A stretch of DNA of 8,148 bases from positions 1 to 8,148 of the forward strand of contig CAXTJP010000114.1 in the NCBI GenBank assembly GCA_964244615.1, written 5' to 3'. The notes under the pieces are model-generated. The model ran no database searches, was not told the origin of the DNA, and saw only the letters and a program-made list of their open reading frames with translations. The DNA is from BOG-908 sp964244615. GTDB lineage: Bacteria; Pseudomonadota; Alphaproteobacteria; Acetobacterales; Acetobacteraceae. Below, one piece after another: positions 1-6,866 of this stretch (position 1 is its first letter; every line of letters begins with the position of its first letter). The translations under genes and the position numbers were made by a program.

Positions 1-1
1 G

Positions 2-2041
2 GGTGCGCGCAGCGCCGAACGCCAGGTGTTCGGCCGCCAGCCCGCCGCGGTTCCGGCGCGGGACGGAACCCGGCTGAGCGTCGTCATCCCGGTCTATCGC
101 GGCGTCGCGCTGACCCGGGCGTGCATCGATTCGGTGCTGGCCGCACGCGCGCCCGGGGACCGTGTCGTCGTCGTCGACGACTGCTCGCCGGAGGTGGAGA
201 TGGCGCCCATGCTCCGGCGCTACGCCCGCGTGCCGGACCTGCAACTGCTGACGAACCAGGCGAACATGGGCTTCGTGCGCTCGGTCAACCGCGCGCTCTC
301 GGTCTGCGACGAAGGCGACGTCGTCCTGCTCAACGCCGACACCGAACTCTTCGCCGGCGGGCTGGACGAGCTCTGGCGTGTGGCGCATGCCGCCGCCGAC
401 ATCGGCACCGTGACCGCGCTGTCCAACAACGCCACGATCTTCACCTACCCGCACGTGACGCTTCGGGCAGAGTCGCTGGGCGACATCGGCTGGTCCGAAC
501 TGGCGGCGCTGGCGCTGCAGTGCAACGCCGGCCTGGCCCTGGACGTGCCGACCGGCCACGGCTTCTGCATGCTGATCCGCCGGGACGTGCTGCTGCAGGT
601 GGGCAGGCTGGACGAGGCGTTCGGCCGCGGCTACGGCGAGGAGAACGATTTCTGCAACCGGGCCGCCGATCTCGGCTACCGCAGCGTCGCCGCCGCGGGC
701 GTGCTGGTGCTGCATCACGAGAGCATCTCGTTTTCGGGCGAGAAGGCGGGGTTGCTGGCCACCAACCTCAAGCTGCTGGAGCATCGGTTTCCAGAGTACA
801 CGCCGGTCGTCATGGAGGCGGAGCGGCAGGACGCCCTGCGCAGGGGGCGCTGGGGGCTGGACCAGGCCAGGCTGCGGCGCGTCTCCGCCGGCGGGCAGCG
901 CTACGTGCTGGTCATCCGGCACAGCCTGGGCGGCGGCACCGCACGCGCGATCGCCGACATCGAGGCGACGGTGGGGTATGGCGGCGCCGAGAAGCTCGAC
1001 CTGACCTGCCGCGAGGACGGGTTCATGGTGCTCGCCGCCTCACACCCGTCGCTGCAGGCCGTGTTCGCGCCGGACGAGGTGGACGCGCTGCTCGCGATGC
1101 TGTCCGCGGCCGACCCGGTGCTGGTGGTGGTGCACCAGGTCCTGGGCTATCCGGAGGCGTTCCTCGAGGCGCTGGCCGGGCTGATCGCCGGGCGTCGCTC
1201 GGTGTTCTACGCCCATGATTTCTATGCGCTCTGTCCCAGGGTGACGATGATCAACGCGGTCGGCCAGTTCTGCCGCCTGGCGCCTACGGCGGTGTGCGGC
1301 CGCTGCGTGGCGGTCGGCGGCTCGCATGAGCTGTCGCGGCTGACGGCGCTCGCCCCGGCCAGGCACCGGGCACTGTTCGCCGGCCTGCTGGGCCGCTTCA
1401 CCCAGGTAGTTGCGCCCTCGCTCGACACGGCATCCACCCTGCGCCGGGGTCTGCCGGGACTGGCGGTGCAAGCCGTGCCGCATCCCTCGCCCGGCACCCG
1501 GCATCCGGTCGCCACCCGGGGCGGAAGCGATGGCGAGGTGGTGCTGTTCGGTGCGCTCGGCCTCCACAAGGGATCGCGCAAGCTGCTGGAGATGGCGCGG
1601 CTGGCGGTGCTCGAGCATCCGGACCTGCGGTTCCGCGTCATCGGCCACAGCGACATCGACGACGCGCTGCTGGCCGTCGGCAACGTCACGATCACCGGCC
1701 CTTACCGGCCGGCCGAGCTGCCGGGCCTGGTGGCGTCGGCCACGGGAAGGCTGGCGCTGTTCCTGTCGGAATGGCCGGAGACGTTCTCCTACACCTTGTC
1801 CGAGGCGGTGGATTGGGGCTTCTTCCCGCTGGTGCCCGATATCGGCGCGCCGGCCGAGCGGGTGCGGGAGATCGGGTTCGGCGAGGTGTTCCCGTTCCCG
1901 ATCGTGGCAGCCGACGTGCTGCGGCTGGTGCGTGACCGCCTCGGCGAGGCACCCGCCGTGCAAGACCCGGCAGCGACGCCGGGTCAGGCTTCGCGCGAGC
2001 CGGCCCTGGAAGCGACACGGCGCGTGCTGGGCCTGGACTGA
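2..2041 (+). CDS. Two-domain glycosyltransferase (GT2 + GT4), 5' partial
   Basis: Predicted cytoplasmic glycosyltransferase adding two sugars to a surface glycan or glycoprotein; donors and acceptor are unknown. Residues are numbered from the GTG at 26. The N-terminal GT-A/GT2 domain (about 17-250) shows SVVIPVY at 18-24, the nucleotide-binding VVDD ending at D52, the DXD-like NADTE at 103-107, the catalytic-type GEEND (E205, D208) and HH at 230-231, as in rhamnosyltransferase-like GT2 enzymes. The C-terminal GT-B/GT4 domain (about 290-650) has YAHDFYALCP (395-404), a four-cysteine cluster (C403, C416, C424, C427), FGALGLHKG near 510-520, and the GT4 EX7E motif at E585/E593. The frame is open to the window edge and the GTG at 26 has no visible Shine-Dalgarno, so the true start is probably upstream. 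It ends 28 bp before the DUF1796 gene. Family call is firm; substrate is not. Confidence 0.88.
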   Translation, partial: GARSAERQVFGRQPAAVPARDGTRLSVVIPVYRGVALTRACIDSVLAARAPGDRVVVVDDCSPEVEMAPMLRRYARVPDLQLLTNQANMGFVRSVNRALSVCDEGDVVLLNADTELFAGGLDELWRVAHAAADIGTVTALSNNATIFTYPHVTLRAESLGDIGWSELAALALQCNAGLALDVPTGHGFCMLIRRDVLLQVGRLDEAFGRGYGEENDFCNRAADLGYRSVAAAGVLVLHHESISFSGEKAGLLATNLKLLEHRFPEYTPVVMEAERQDALRRGRWGLDQARLRRVSAGGQRYVLVIRHSLGGGTARAIADIEATVGYGGAEKLDLTCREDGFMVLAASHPSLQAVFAPDEVDALLAMLSAADPVLVVVHQVLGYPEAFLEALAGLIAGRRSVFYAHDFYALCPRVTMINAVGQFCRLAPTAVCGRCVAVGGSHELSRLTALAPARHRALFAGLLGRFTQVVAPSLDTASTLRRGLPGLAVQAVPHPSPGTRHPVATRGGSDGEVVLFGALGLHKGSRKLLEMARLAVLEHPDLRFRVIGHSDIDDALLAVGNVTITGPYRPAELPGLVASATGRLALFLSEWPETFSYTLSEAVDWGFFPLVPDIGAPAERVREIGFGEVFPFPIVAADVLRLVRDRLGEAPAVQDPAATPGQASREPALEATRRVLGLD

Positions 2042-2069
2042 ACGCCGGGCACCGAGGATCGGGGGGACA

Positions 2070-3440
2070 ATGCGGGAGTTGATCAGCCTGGGCCAGCGTT
2101 GCGACGTGGCCTTCCAGCTGCGTTGCCACAGCGGCAACAACGTCGCCCATTTCTTCGACTGGCTGGTCTCTCCGCTCGACAGCGTCATCGGCGCGTTCGA
2201 GCGGGATTTCGAGGTGTTCAGCCCGGATCATCTCGAGACCCGGTTCGGCGACGGGCACCGCTACGTGCACGACAGGGTCTCGGGCTTCACCTTCCACCAC
2301 CAGTTCCCGACCGTCGGGCCGCACGTCACCGACGACTACCTGCTGTTCTATCCGGGGTTCGCCGCCAAATTCCGGCACCTGGCGGAACGCTTCCGCGCCT
2401 TTGCCACGGCACGCCCGGTCACCCTGGTGCGGCGCGACGTGGACAGGCCGGGTGCCGAACGCCTGGAACGGGCGTTCTTCTCACGCTTTCCGGGCGCCGA
2501 CGCACGGTTCGTCTACGTCGCGCATGCGGGCGCGCCGTTCGAGACGGACCATGGCCGCTCGGTGGTGCTTGACCGCCCGAAGGCCGGGCTTGGCGACGTC
2601 GTGGCCTGGGCCGAGATGCTCGTGGCGCAGGGCCTGGTCGAGACTCCGTTCCGGCTGAGCGCGGAGGAGGTGCTGGGGCGCGACCAGGACGACCACGCGC
2701 TGATCGGGGTGGAGCGTTTCGGCGTGGAGCAGTTGCGGGCCGCGGTCCTGGCCAACCCGGGCAACACCGCCTGGCGCCTGGACCTCGCACGGTGCTGCGG
2801 GCGGCGCGGGTTGTGGGACGAGGCGGTGGACGTGCTGTGCGCCGCTACCGACCGGTCGTCCACGCCCGGGCTGGCGCAGGACCTGACGATCCAGACCGCG
2901 TTCGCACGATGGAAAGCCGGACAGGCTTCCATCGAGGCGGCCATGGCGGAGCTGGGCCCGGACGTGCAGGCCGGGTCCGCTTCGCTGGGTGCCGCGATCG
3001 ACTGCATCGACCTGCTGATGGCCGGCCTCGACCACGAGGCGGCCCTGCGTGTCTGCGGCGAGCGGCTGGAGGCCAGCGCCGTGGTGCACGGGCTGTACGT
3101 CCGCCGGGCGAACTGCCTGGCCAGGCTGGGGCGACCGGACCAGGCCCTGCCGGCCATCGACGCCGCGATCCGGCTGTCGCCTTCTATCCCGAGCTACCAC
3201 CAGATCAAGGCAGGCATCCTGGCCGAGCTGAAGCGGGTTGCGGAGGCGGTTGCGGTGCAGGAGGAGGCGGTCAGGCTGGGCGGCGGCTACGGCGCCTGCC
3301 AGGCGCTTGGGAACCTGCTGTTCCGGGCAGGGCGCAAGCCGGAGGCGCTGCAAGCCTATCGGGAGGCGCTGCGGGTGCGCCCCGAGGGGCATCCGTTCCT
3401 CATCGAACGCGTGCGACAGCTGGAGGAAGAACTATCCTGA
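2070..3440 (+). CDS. DUF1796 (putative papain-like cysteine peptidase) domain protein with C-terminal TPRs
   Basis: 456-residue cytoplasmic protein without a signal peptide. The N-terminus matches the DUF1796 pattern: ISLGQRCDVAFQLR (5-18), with C11 the putative nucleophile, then FFDWLVSPL (28-36) and FHHQF (75-79). The domain runs to about residue 190. The family has been labelled 'putative papain-like cysteine peptidase', but I know of no demonstrated activity, and members often sit beside glycosyltransferases. After a linker, helical repeats begin near residue 220; clear TPR units lie at about 338-450 (for example the helices around GRPDQALPAIDAAIRLSP and GRKPEALQAYREALRVRP), suggesting a protein-binding scaffold. 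The ATG at 2070 is chosen because the conserved SLG..C motif follows at once and a G-rich stretch (2061-2066) precedes it. The short gap to the upstream gene implies cotranscription. Domain call fairly confident; function unknown. Confidence 0.8.
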   Translation: MRELISLGQRCDVAFQLRCHSGNNVAHFFDWLVSPLDSVIGAFERDFEVFSPDHLETRFGDGHRYVHDRVSGFTFHHQFPTVGPHVTDDYLLFYPGFAAKFRHLAERFRAFATARPVTLVRRDVDRPGAERLERAFFSRFPGADARFVYVAHAGAPFETDHGRSVVLDRPKAGLGDVVAWAEMLVAQGLVETPFRLSAEEVLGRDQDDHALIGVERFGVEQLRAAVLANPGNTAWRLDLARCCGRRGLWDEAVDVLCAATDRSSTPGLAQDLTIQTAFARWKAGQASIEAAMAELGPDVQAGSASLGAAIDCIDLLMAGLDHEAALRVCGERLEASAVVHGLYVRRANCLARLGRPDQALPAIDAAIRLSPSIPSYHQIKAGILAELKRVAEAVAVQEEAVRLGGGYGACQALGNLLFRAGRKPEALQAYREALRVRPEGHPFLIERVRQLEEELS

Positions 3441-3505
3441 ACGCCGAGCCTGTCTTGACGCGCTTCACCGCCGGGCCGACGCCACTTGCAGCGACGTGCC
3501 CCTTT

Positions 3506-3509
3506 GGAG
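3506..3509 (+). promoter_or_regulatory. Shine-Dalgarno site of the sulfotransferase gene
   Basis: GGAG lies 10 nt before the ATG at 3520 and supports that start over the in-frame GTG at 3496, which lies upstream of this site. Confidence 0.6.
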
Positions 3510-3519
3510 CGACTGCCTG

Positions 3520-4287
3520 ATGCGAAAGCTGTTCTTTCCGGTTCTGGAACAAAATCCGCACCTGAAGAAGGTCGAGGCGCATTTCGGCAAGATCAGAGGT
3601 CCGGCAGCGGAATTGCCGGACGAGACATCGTTCGTGTTCGTCTGCTTCACCAACCGGTGCGGGTCGAACTACCTGGCCGAGCTGATGGCGTCCGGTGGCG
3701 ACTACAACGTGGCGGGAGAGGATCTGAACTGGGACACGGTGATCAACCACTCGAACCGGCTGAACCTCGAGTCGTTCCAGGCTTATTTCTCGTTCCTGGC
3801 CAGGCATCTTCGCCGGTCGGAAAGGGTCTTCATCAAGGCAGCGACGTCGCAGATCGAGCTTCTCGGCCGGGCGGGCATCCTCGATCAGGTCATCGCGCGG
3901 TCGAAGTTCATCCTGATCGAGCGCAACGACAAGCTGGGGCAGGCGATCAGCCATGCGATCGCCTTTGCCACCGGCCGTTTCACCTCGCACACCGAGGGGA
4001 TCAAGACGGCCGAGGAGGTGGAGTACTCCCGCAAGCAGATCGAGCAGATCATCGGCGGCATTGCCGAGCAATATCGCCAGTTCGACGTGTTCTTCGGGCG
4101 CAACGGGCTGACGCCGCTCTGCATCGCCTACGAACAGCTGATCACCGATCCGCAGGCCCACCTCGCCGTCATCGCCAGGCACCTGGGCGTCGAGGCGCTT
4201 GTGATGAACCCGGAACGGCTACGTCTGGAACGCCAGACCGGGCCGGTGAACGCGGCCTGGCGCGAGCGCTACCTGACAGAAGACTGA
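3520..4287 (+). CDS. Stf0-like sulfotransferase
   Basis: 255-residue soluble protein resembling the Stf0 (trehalose 2-sulfotransferase type) PAPS-dependent family, which moves sulfate from PAPS to a carbohydrate hydroxyl. Visible signatures: a 5'-phosphosulfate-binding loop CFTNRCGSNYL (42-52) followed by AELM, an acidic GEDLNWD (66-72) where Stf0 proteins carry the substrate-side acid after the first helix, FILIERNDKLGQAIS ending at S144 (3'-phosphate-binding R/S region; Stf0 proteins typically have RRDKVAQAIS here), and YEQLITDP starting at Y204 before a C-terminal helix ending HLGV. The P-loop has Cys47 where many relatives have Ser. Length fits the family (about 250-280). It follows the DUF1796 gene by 79 bp on the same strand, implying that the product of the neighbouring glycosyltransferase, or another surface sugar, is the acceptor; that link is inference. 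Confidence 0.8.
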   Translation: MRKLFFPVLEQNPHLKKVEAHFGKIRGPAAELPDETSFVFVCFTNRCGSNYLAELMASGGDYNVAGEDLNWDTVINHSNRLNLESFQAYFSFLARHLRRSERVFIKAATSQIELLGRAGILDQVIARSKFILIERNDKLGQAISHAIAFATGRFTSHTEGIKTAEEVEYSRKQIEQIIGGIAEQYRQFDVFFGRNGLTPLCIAYEQLITDPQAHLAVIARHLGVEALVMNPERLRLERQTGPVNAAWRERYLTED

Positions 4288-4369
4288 CAAGCCGATCGTC
4301 GACCCGGCATTTCATCATCTAAACGCATCGTTTGCGCAGTCCGCGACAGCCCGTGCCAAAAGTTTTTTG

Positions 4370-4391
4370 CTGCTTTTTTTCAAAAAAGCAG
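4370..4391. terminator. Perfect 10-bp inverted repeat between convergent genes, probable bidirectional terminator
   Basis: CTGCTTTTTT (4370-4379) pairs with AAAAAAGCAG (4382-4391) around a 2-nt centre, so a real hairpin would open the inner pairs. It lies between the sulfotransferase stop (4287) and the hpf stop (4408), the right place for shared termination. It is not a classical GC stem plus U-tail: the T-run is inside the stem, with another six-T run at 4363-4368 to its left and AAGTTTT at 4402-4408 to its right. A second small dyad (AAACG/CGTTT, 4321-4333) sits nearer the sulfotransferase stop. No other gene is seen in 4288-4407. Confidence 0.6.
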
Positions 4392-4407
4392 ATCCTGCCT
4401 TAAGTTT

Positions 4408-5016
4408 TCAACGCTGGTCGGCCGGCGTCCCCGGATCGATCCACCCGATGTTGCCGTCACCACGCCGGTAGATCACGTTCAGCTCGCCCGTCGTGCTGTT
4501 GCGGAACATCAGCACCATCTGGTCGGCAAGGTCCATGCGCATCACCGCGTCGCCCACGCTCAGCCGCACGATCTCGGTCTGCGTCTCGGCGATGACGGTG
4601 GCGAAGGTCGGGCTTCCGGCGGCGGCCTCGTCCCTGGCGGCCGGTGCCGCTTCCAGGTCGGGCTCGGCGCGCAGCACGTAGGCGCGCGCGGTCTGGGGAC
4701 GGTCGCGGCTGGCGAGCGCGCGATGGTGGTCGTTCACCCGCCGACGATAGCGGCGCAGCCGGGTGGCGATGTGCTCGGCCGCGTCGTCGAAGGCGGCGTT
4801 GGCGTCGCCCGCTTCGCCCTCGCCCCGCAGCGTCAGGCCGCGGCCGGCATGCACGTTGATGTCGCAGGTGAAGAAGCTGCGCGCGCGGCCGAAGGTGACG
4901 TGCGCCTCCATCGCCTGGTCGAAGTATTTCTGCGCGATCACGTCGAGGCTGGAAGCAACGCGGGTTCGCAGCGAATCCGACAGATCCACCTGCTTGCCGG
5001 AGACGTTGATCTGCAT
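4408..5016 (-). CDS. hpf: Long-form ribosome hibernation promoting factor (HPF/RaiA family)
   Basis: 202-residue protein that binds the 30S subunit in the tRNA/mRNA channel and, in the long form, dimerises ribosomes into inactive 100S particles during stationary phase or starvation. The N-terminal S30AE-type domain (about 1-105) starts MQINVSGKQVDLSDSLR and contains a basic stretch RRYRRRVNDHHRA. A low-complexity Ala/Glu linker follows (about 110-135). The C-terminal dimerisation domain (about 140-195) carries MFRNSTTGELNVIYRRGDG and GWIDP, matching the long-HPF signature. The ATG at 5016 is preferred over one 33 nt upstream because a GGAAAGG site lies 8 nt before it and the family N-terminus begins there. 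It follows rpoN by 67 bp on the same strand, the usual alphaproteobacterial order, so it may be transcribed with rpoN or from its own promoter in the gap. Confidence 0.93.
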   Translation of the reverse strand: MQINVSGKQVDLSDSLRTRVASSLDVIAQKYFDQAMEAHVTFGRARSFFTCDINVHAGRGLTLRGEGEAGDANAAFDDAAEHIATRLRRYRRRVNDHHRALASRDRPQTARAYVLRAEPDLEAAPAARDEAAAGSPTFATVIAETQTEIVRLSVGDAVMRMDLADQMVLMFRNSTTGELNVIYRRGDGNIGWIDPGTPADQR

Positions 5017-5024
5017 GCGAACAG

Positions 5025-5031
5025 CCTTTCC
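5025..5031 (-). promoter_or_regulatory. Shine-Dalgarno site deciding the hpf start
   Basis: GGAAAGG on the minus strand, 8 nt upstream of the ATG at 5016. It makes this start more likely than the in-frame ATG at 5049, which would place the site inside the coding region. Confidence 0.65.
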
Positions 5032-5083
5032 ACCAGCCCCGAAAGACAATCAGGACAGCATGGCCGGGTATGCGGCAGCCCGG

Positions 5084-6574
5084 TCAGACCATCACGGCTT
5101 TCTCGCGCTTGCGCTGAACGGAGCTGGGAATGCGCAGCGCGTCTCGGTATTTGGCCACCGTTCTTCGGGCGATGTCTATGCCCTCGCGCCGCAGGATTGC
5201 GACGATCGCGTCGTCCGACAGGATTTCGTGGGCCGACTCCGCGCCGACCATGGCCCGTATCCTGTGGCGGACGGCCTCGGCGCTGTGGCTTTCGCCGCCG
5301 GCGCCGGCGATGGCCGTGGTGAAGAAATATTTCAGCTCGAAGATGCCGCGCGGGGTGGCGATGAACTTGTTGGCGGTCACCCGGCTGATCGTGCTCTCGT
5401 GCAGCGCCACCATCTCGGCGATGTCGCGCAGGATCAACGGGCGCAGATGGCTGACGCCGTGGCGGAAAAAGGCGTCCTGCCGGCGCACCACCTCGCTTGC
5501 GACTTTCAGGATGGTCTCGGCGCGCTGGTGCAGCGACTTGACCAGCCAGTTGGCGGTGGCCAGCCGCTCGCTGAGGAACAGCTTTGCCTCACGCTCGGCA
5601 TGCTTGCTGACGCGGGCGTAGAAGGCCTCGTTGACGAGCACGCGCGGCATGGTGTCGGGGTTCAGCTCCAGCAGCCAGTCGCCGCCCGGCGCGGCGCGCA
5701 TCAGCACGTCGGGGATCACCGGCTGCAGGCTGGCCGCGTCCCACAGGGCGCCGGGCTTGGGGTCGAGCGCCCGCAGTTCGGTCACCATCTGCTGCAGATC
5801 CTCCCAGTCCACCGCGCAGGCGGCCATCAGGGCACGCATGTCGCGTCGGGCCAGCAGGTCGAGGTTGGCGAGCAGGGCGACCATGCAGGGGTCCAGGCGC
5901 TGGCGGTCGCGCAGCTGGGCGGCGAGGCATTCGGCGAGGCTGCGGGCGAACATGCCGACCGGGTCGAACGCCATCATGCGCGCCCGCACCGCCTCCACCT
6001 GTTCGGGCTCCACGCCCAGCACGCGGGCGATCTCGGCCGGGTCGGCTGAGAGGCGGCCTGAGGGCTCGAGCAGCGCGATCAGGTGGGCGCCGATCAGCCG
6101 GTCCGCCCGGTCGTCGAAGCCCAGGCGGAGCTGCTCGCCCAGATGGTCGCGCAGCGAGGGGCGACCCTCAAGCAGGTCCTCGAGGCTGCGGTCGTCGGTG
6201 TCGAACCCCTGGGCGCCGCCGCTGCCGGACAGCGAGGACGGCATGGTGATCCCGTCCGCCGGTCCCATCGCCTCGTAGCCGTCGAACTCGTGGTCGAGCG
6301 GGCCGTCGCCGGCCTCGGGCATGGTGGCGGCCGAAACGAGTTCGGCACTGTCCGCCCCTTCAGCCGGCCGCGCGGGCAGGCCGTCGGCCGGACGTTCGCC
6401 CACGGTCTCCGGCCGCTCGTCACGATCGAGCAGCGGGTTGCGCTCCAGCTCCTCCTCGACGAAGGCGGCGACCTCCATGTTGGAGAATTGCAGCAGCTTG
6501 ATCGCCTGACGCAGCTGGGGCGTCATGACGAGAGATTGCGATTGCCGGAACTCCAGGCGGGGGCCGAGGGACAT
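5084..6574 (-). CDS. rpoN: RNA polymerase sigma-54 factor
   Basis: 496-residue sigma-54, which directs RNA polymerase to -24/-12 promoters and needs an AAA+ activator for open-complex formation. Region I (1-50) is the conserved Gln/Leu-rich activator-interaction segment, including LVMTPQLRQAIKLLQFSN and ending ELERNPLLD. An acidic, poorly conserved region II follows (about 50-125). The core-binding region spans about 130-330. The DNA-binding part contains STISRVTANKFIATPRGIF (about 393-411), and the RpoN box is ARRTVAKYRD (469-478), next to ALRIPSS. Length is normal for alphaproteobacteria. The ATG at 6574 begins the family's standard N-terminus, although only a weak AGG precedes it. hpf follows 67 bp downstream. 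Upstream, about 0.8 kb separates it from lptB, so it probably needs its own promoter; I could not pick one out with confidence. Confidence 0.97.
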   Translation of the reverse strand: MSLGPRLEFRQSQSLVMTPQLRQAIKLLQFSNMEVAAFVEEELERNPLLDRDERPETVGERPADGLPARPAEGADSAELVSAATMPEAGDGPLDHEFDGYEAMGPADGITMPSSLSGSGGAQGFDTDDRSLEDLLEGRPSLRDHLGEQLRLGFDDRADRLIGAHLIALLEPSGRLSADPAEIARVLGVEPEQVEAVRARMMAFDPVGMFARSLAECLAAQLRDRQRLDPCMVALLANLDLLARRDMRALMAACAVDWEDLQQMVTELRALDPKPGALWDAASLQPVIPDVLMRAAPGGDWLLELNPDTMPRVLVNEAFYARVSKHAEREAKLFLSERLATANWLVKSLHQRAETILKVASEVVRRQDAFFRHGVSHLRPLILRDIAEMVALHESTISRVTANKFIATPRGIFELKYFFTTAIAGAGGESHSAEAVRHRIRAMVGAESAHEILSDDAIVAILRREGIDIARRTVAKYRDALRIPSSVQRKREKAVMV

Positions 6575-6586
6575 TGCCTGCGAGTC

Positions 6587-6604
6587 TTAGCGCGAAAACG
6601 CTAA
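6587..6604 (-). promoter_or_regulatory. Small inverted repeat in the rpoN leader
   Basis: TTAGCG (6587-6592) and CGCTAA (6599-6604) form a 6-bp dyad with a 6-nt spacer, 12-30 nt upstream of the rpoN start codon. It could be an operator half-site pair or a small RNA hairpin near the ribosome-binding region. A 6-bp dyad can occur by chance, so this is only a candidate. Confidence 0.25.
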
Positions 6605-6711
6605 CGGGGAAGCCTAAAGCGGGCGCGGTCGGTCCTGGCGAAACTCGCCGGCTCGGCGGTCACGGTCGGCCGGTGTCGAGGCCGCCGAGCGTCTTGCGTG
6701 CGAGGCTCACG

Positions 6712-6864
6712 AAAAACGGATCGCCTGACTGGCGTTCCAACTACCTCATCGGCATCGCCCCGATCGGAAACCAGATCGAGGTCGATCTCTTCACCAATCT
6801 CAGCACCGGCAAGGATCAATCCACGCCCTACGAGCGCTACATCTACAATTATCGCAACCCGTGA
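6712..6864 (+). pseudogene. Coding-like C-terminal gene fragment, family not recognised
   Basis: The last 50 or so codons of a plus-strand frame read like genuine protein: DWRSNYLIGIAPIGNQIEVD, then LFTNLSTG and a C-terminus ending YERYIYNYRNP. The third codon positions are mostly G/C and the stop is TGA at 6862-6864. Upstream of about 6710 the same frame turns into Arg/Gly/Pro-rich sequence that looks non-coding and runs back into the rpoN leader. No ATG is present in this frame; only TTG or GTG codons without a ribosome-binding site could start it. I therefore read it as the 3' remnant of a gene that lost its 5' part, though a short intact gene with an odd start cannot be excluded. By my count 6721-6864 is about 56% G+C, lower than the core genes around it. 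A strong hairpin follows the stop directly. Confidence 0.4.
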
Positions 6865-6866
6865 AG

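Noticed and set aside
1040..2188. Long minus-strand open frame (382 codons) opposite the glycosyltransferase
   Set aside because: It lies opposite a gene with clear GT2/GT4 motifs. Its Arg/His/Gln-rich translation is typical of antisense frames in high-G+C DNA, and no family is recognisable.
2481..3392. Minus-strand open frame (303 codons) opposite the DUF1796-TPR gene
   Set aside because: A shadow of the real gene; Arg/Gln/Pro-rich with no recognisable motif or start context.
3456..3490. TTGACG as a possible -35 box ahead of the sulfotransferase
   Set aside because: No acceptable -10 box lies 16-18 nt downstream; the region is too G+C-rich to call a promoter.
4342..4362. Sigma-54-like promoter on the minus strand (TGGCACG with a GTCGC downstream)
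   Set aside because: The -24 half is perfect, but the GC of the -12 element is shifted by one base from the required spacing, and it would fire antisense into the end of the sulfotransferase gene.
4408..5049. Longer hpf reading from the ATG at 5047-5049
   Set aside because: The family N-terminus and a good ribosome-binding site both point to the ATG at 5016; the 11 extra residues are unlike HPF proteins.
4763..6049. Long plus-strand open frame (428 codons) opposite hpf and rpoN
   Set aside because: It covers two well-conserved genes on the other strand. The translation is low-complexity, without domains, and is explained by G+C bias.
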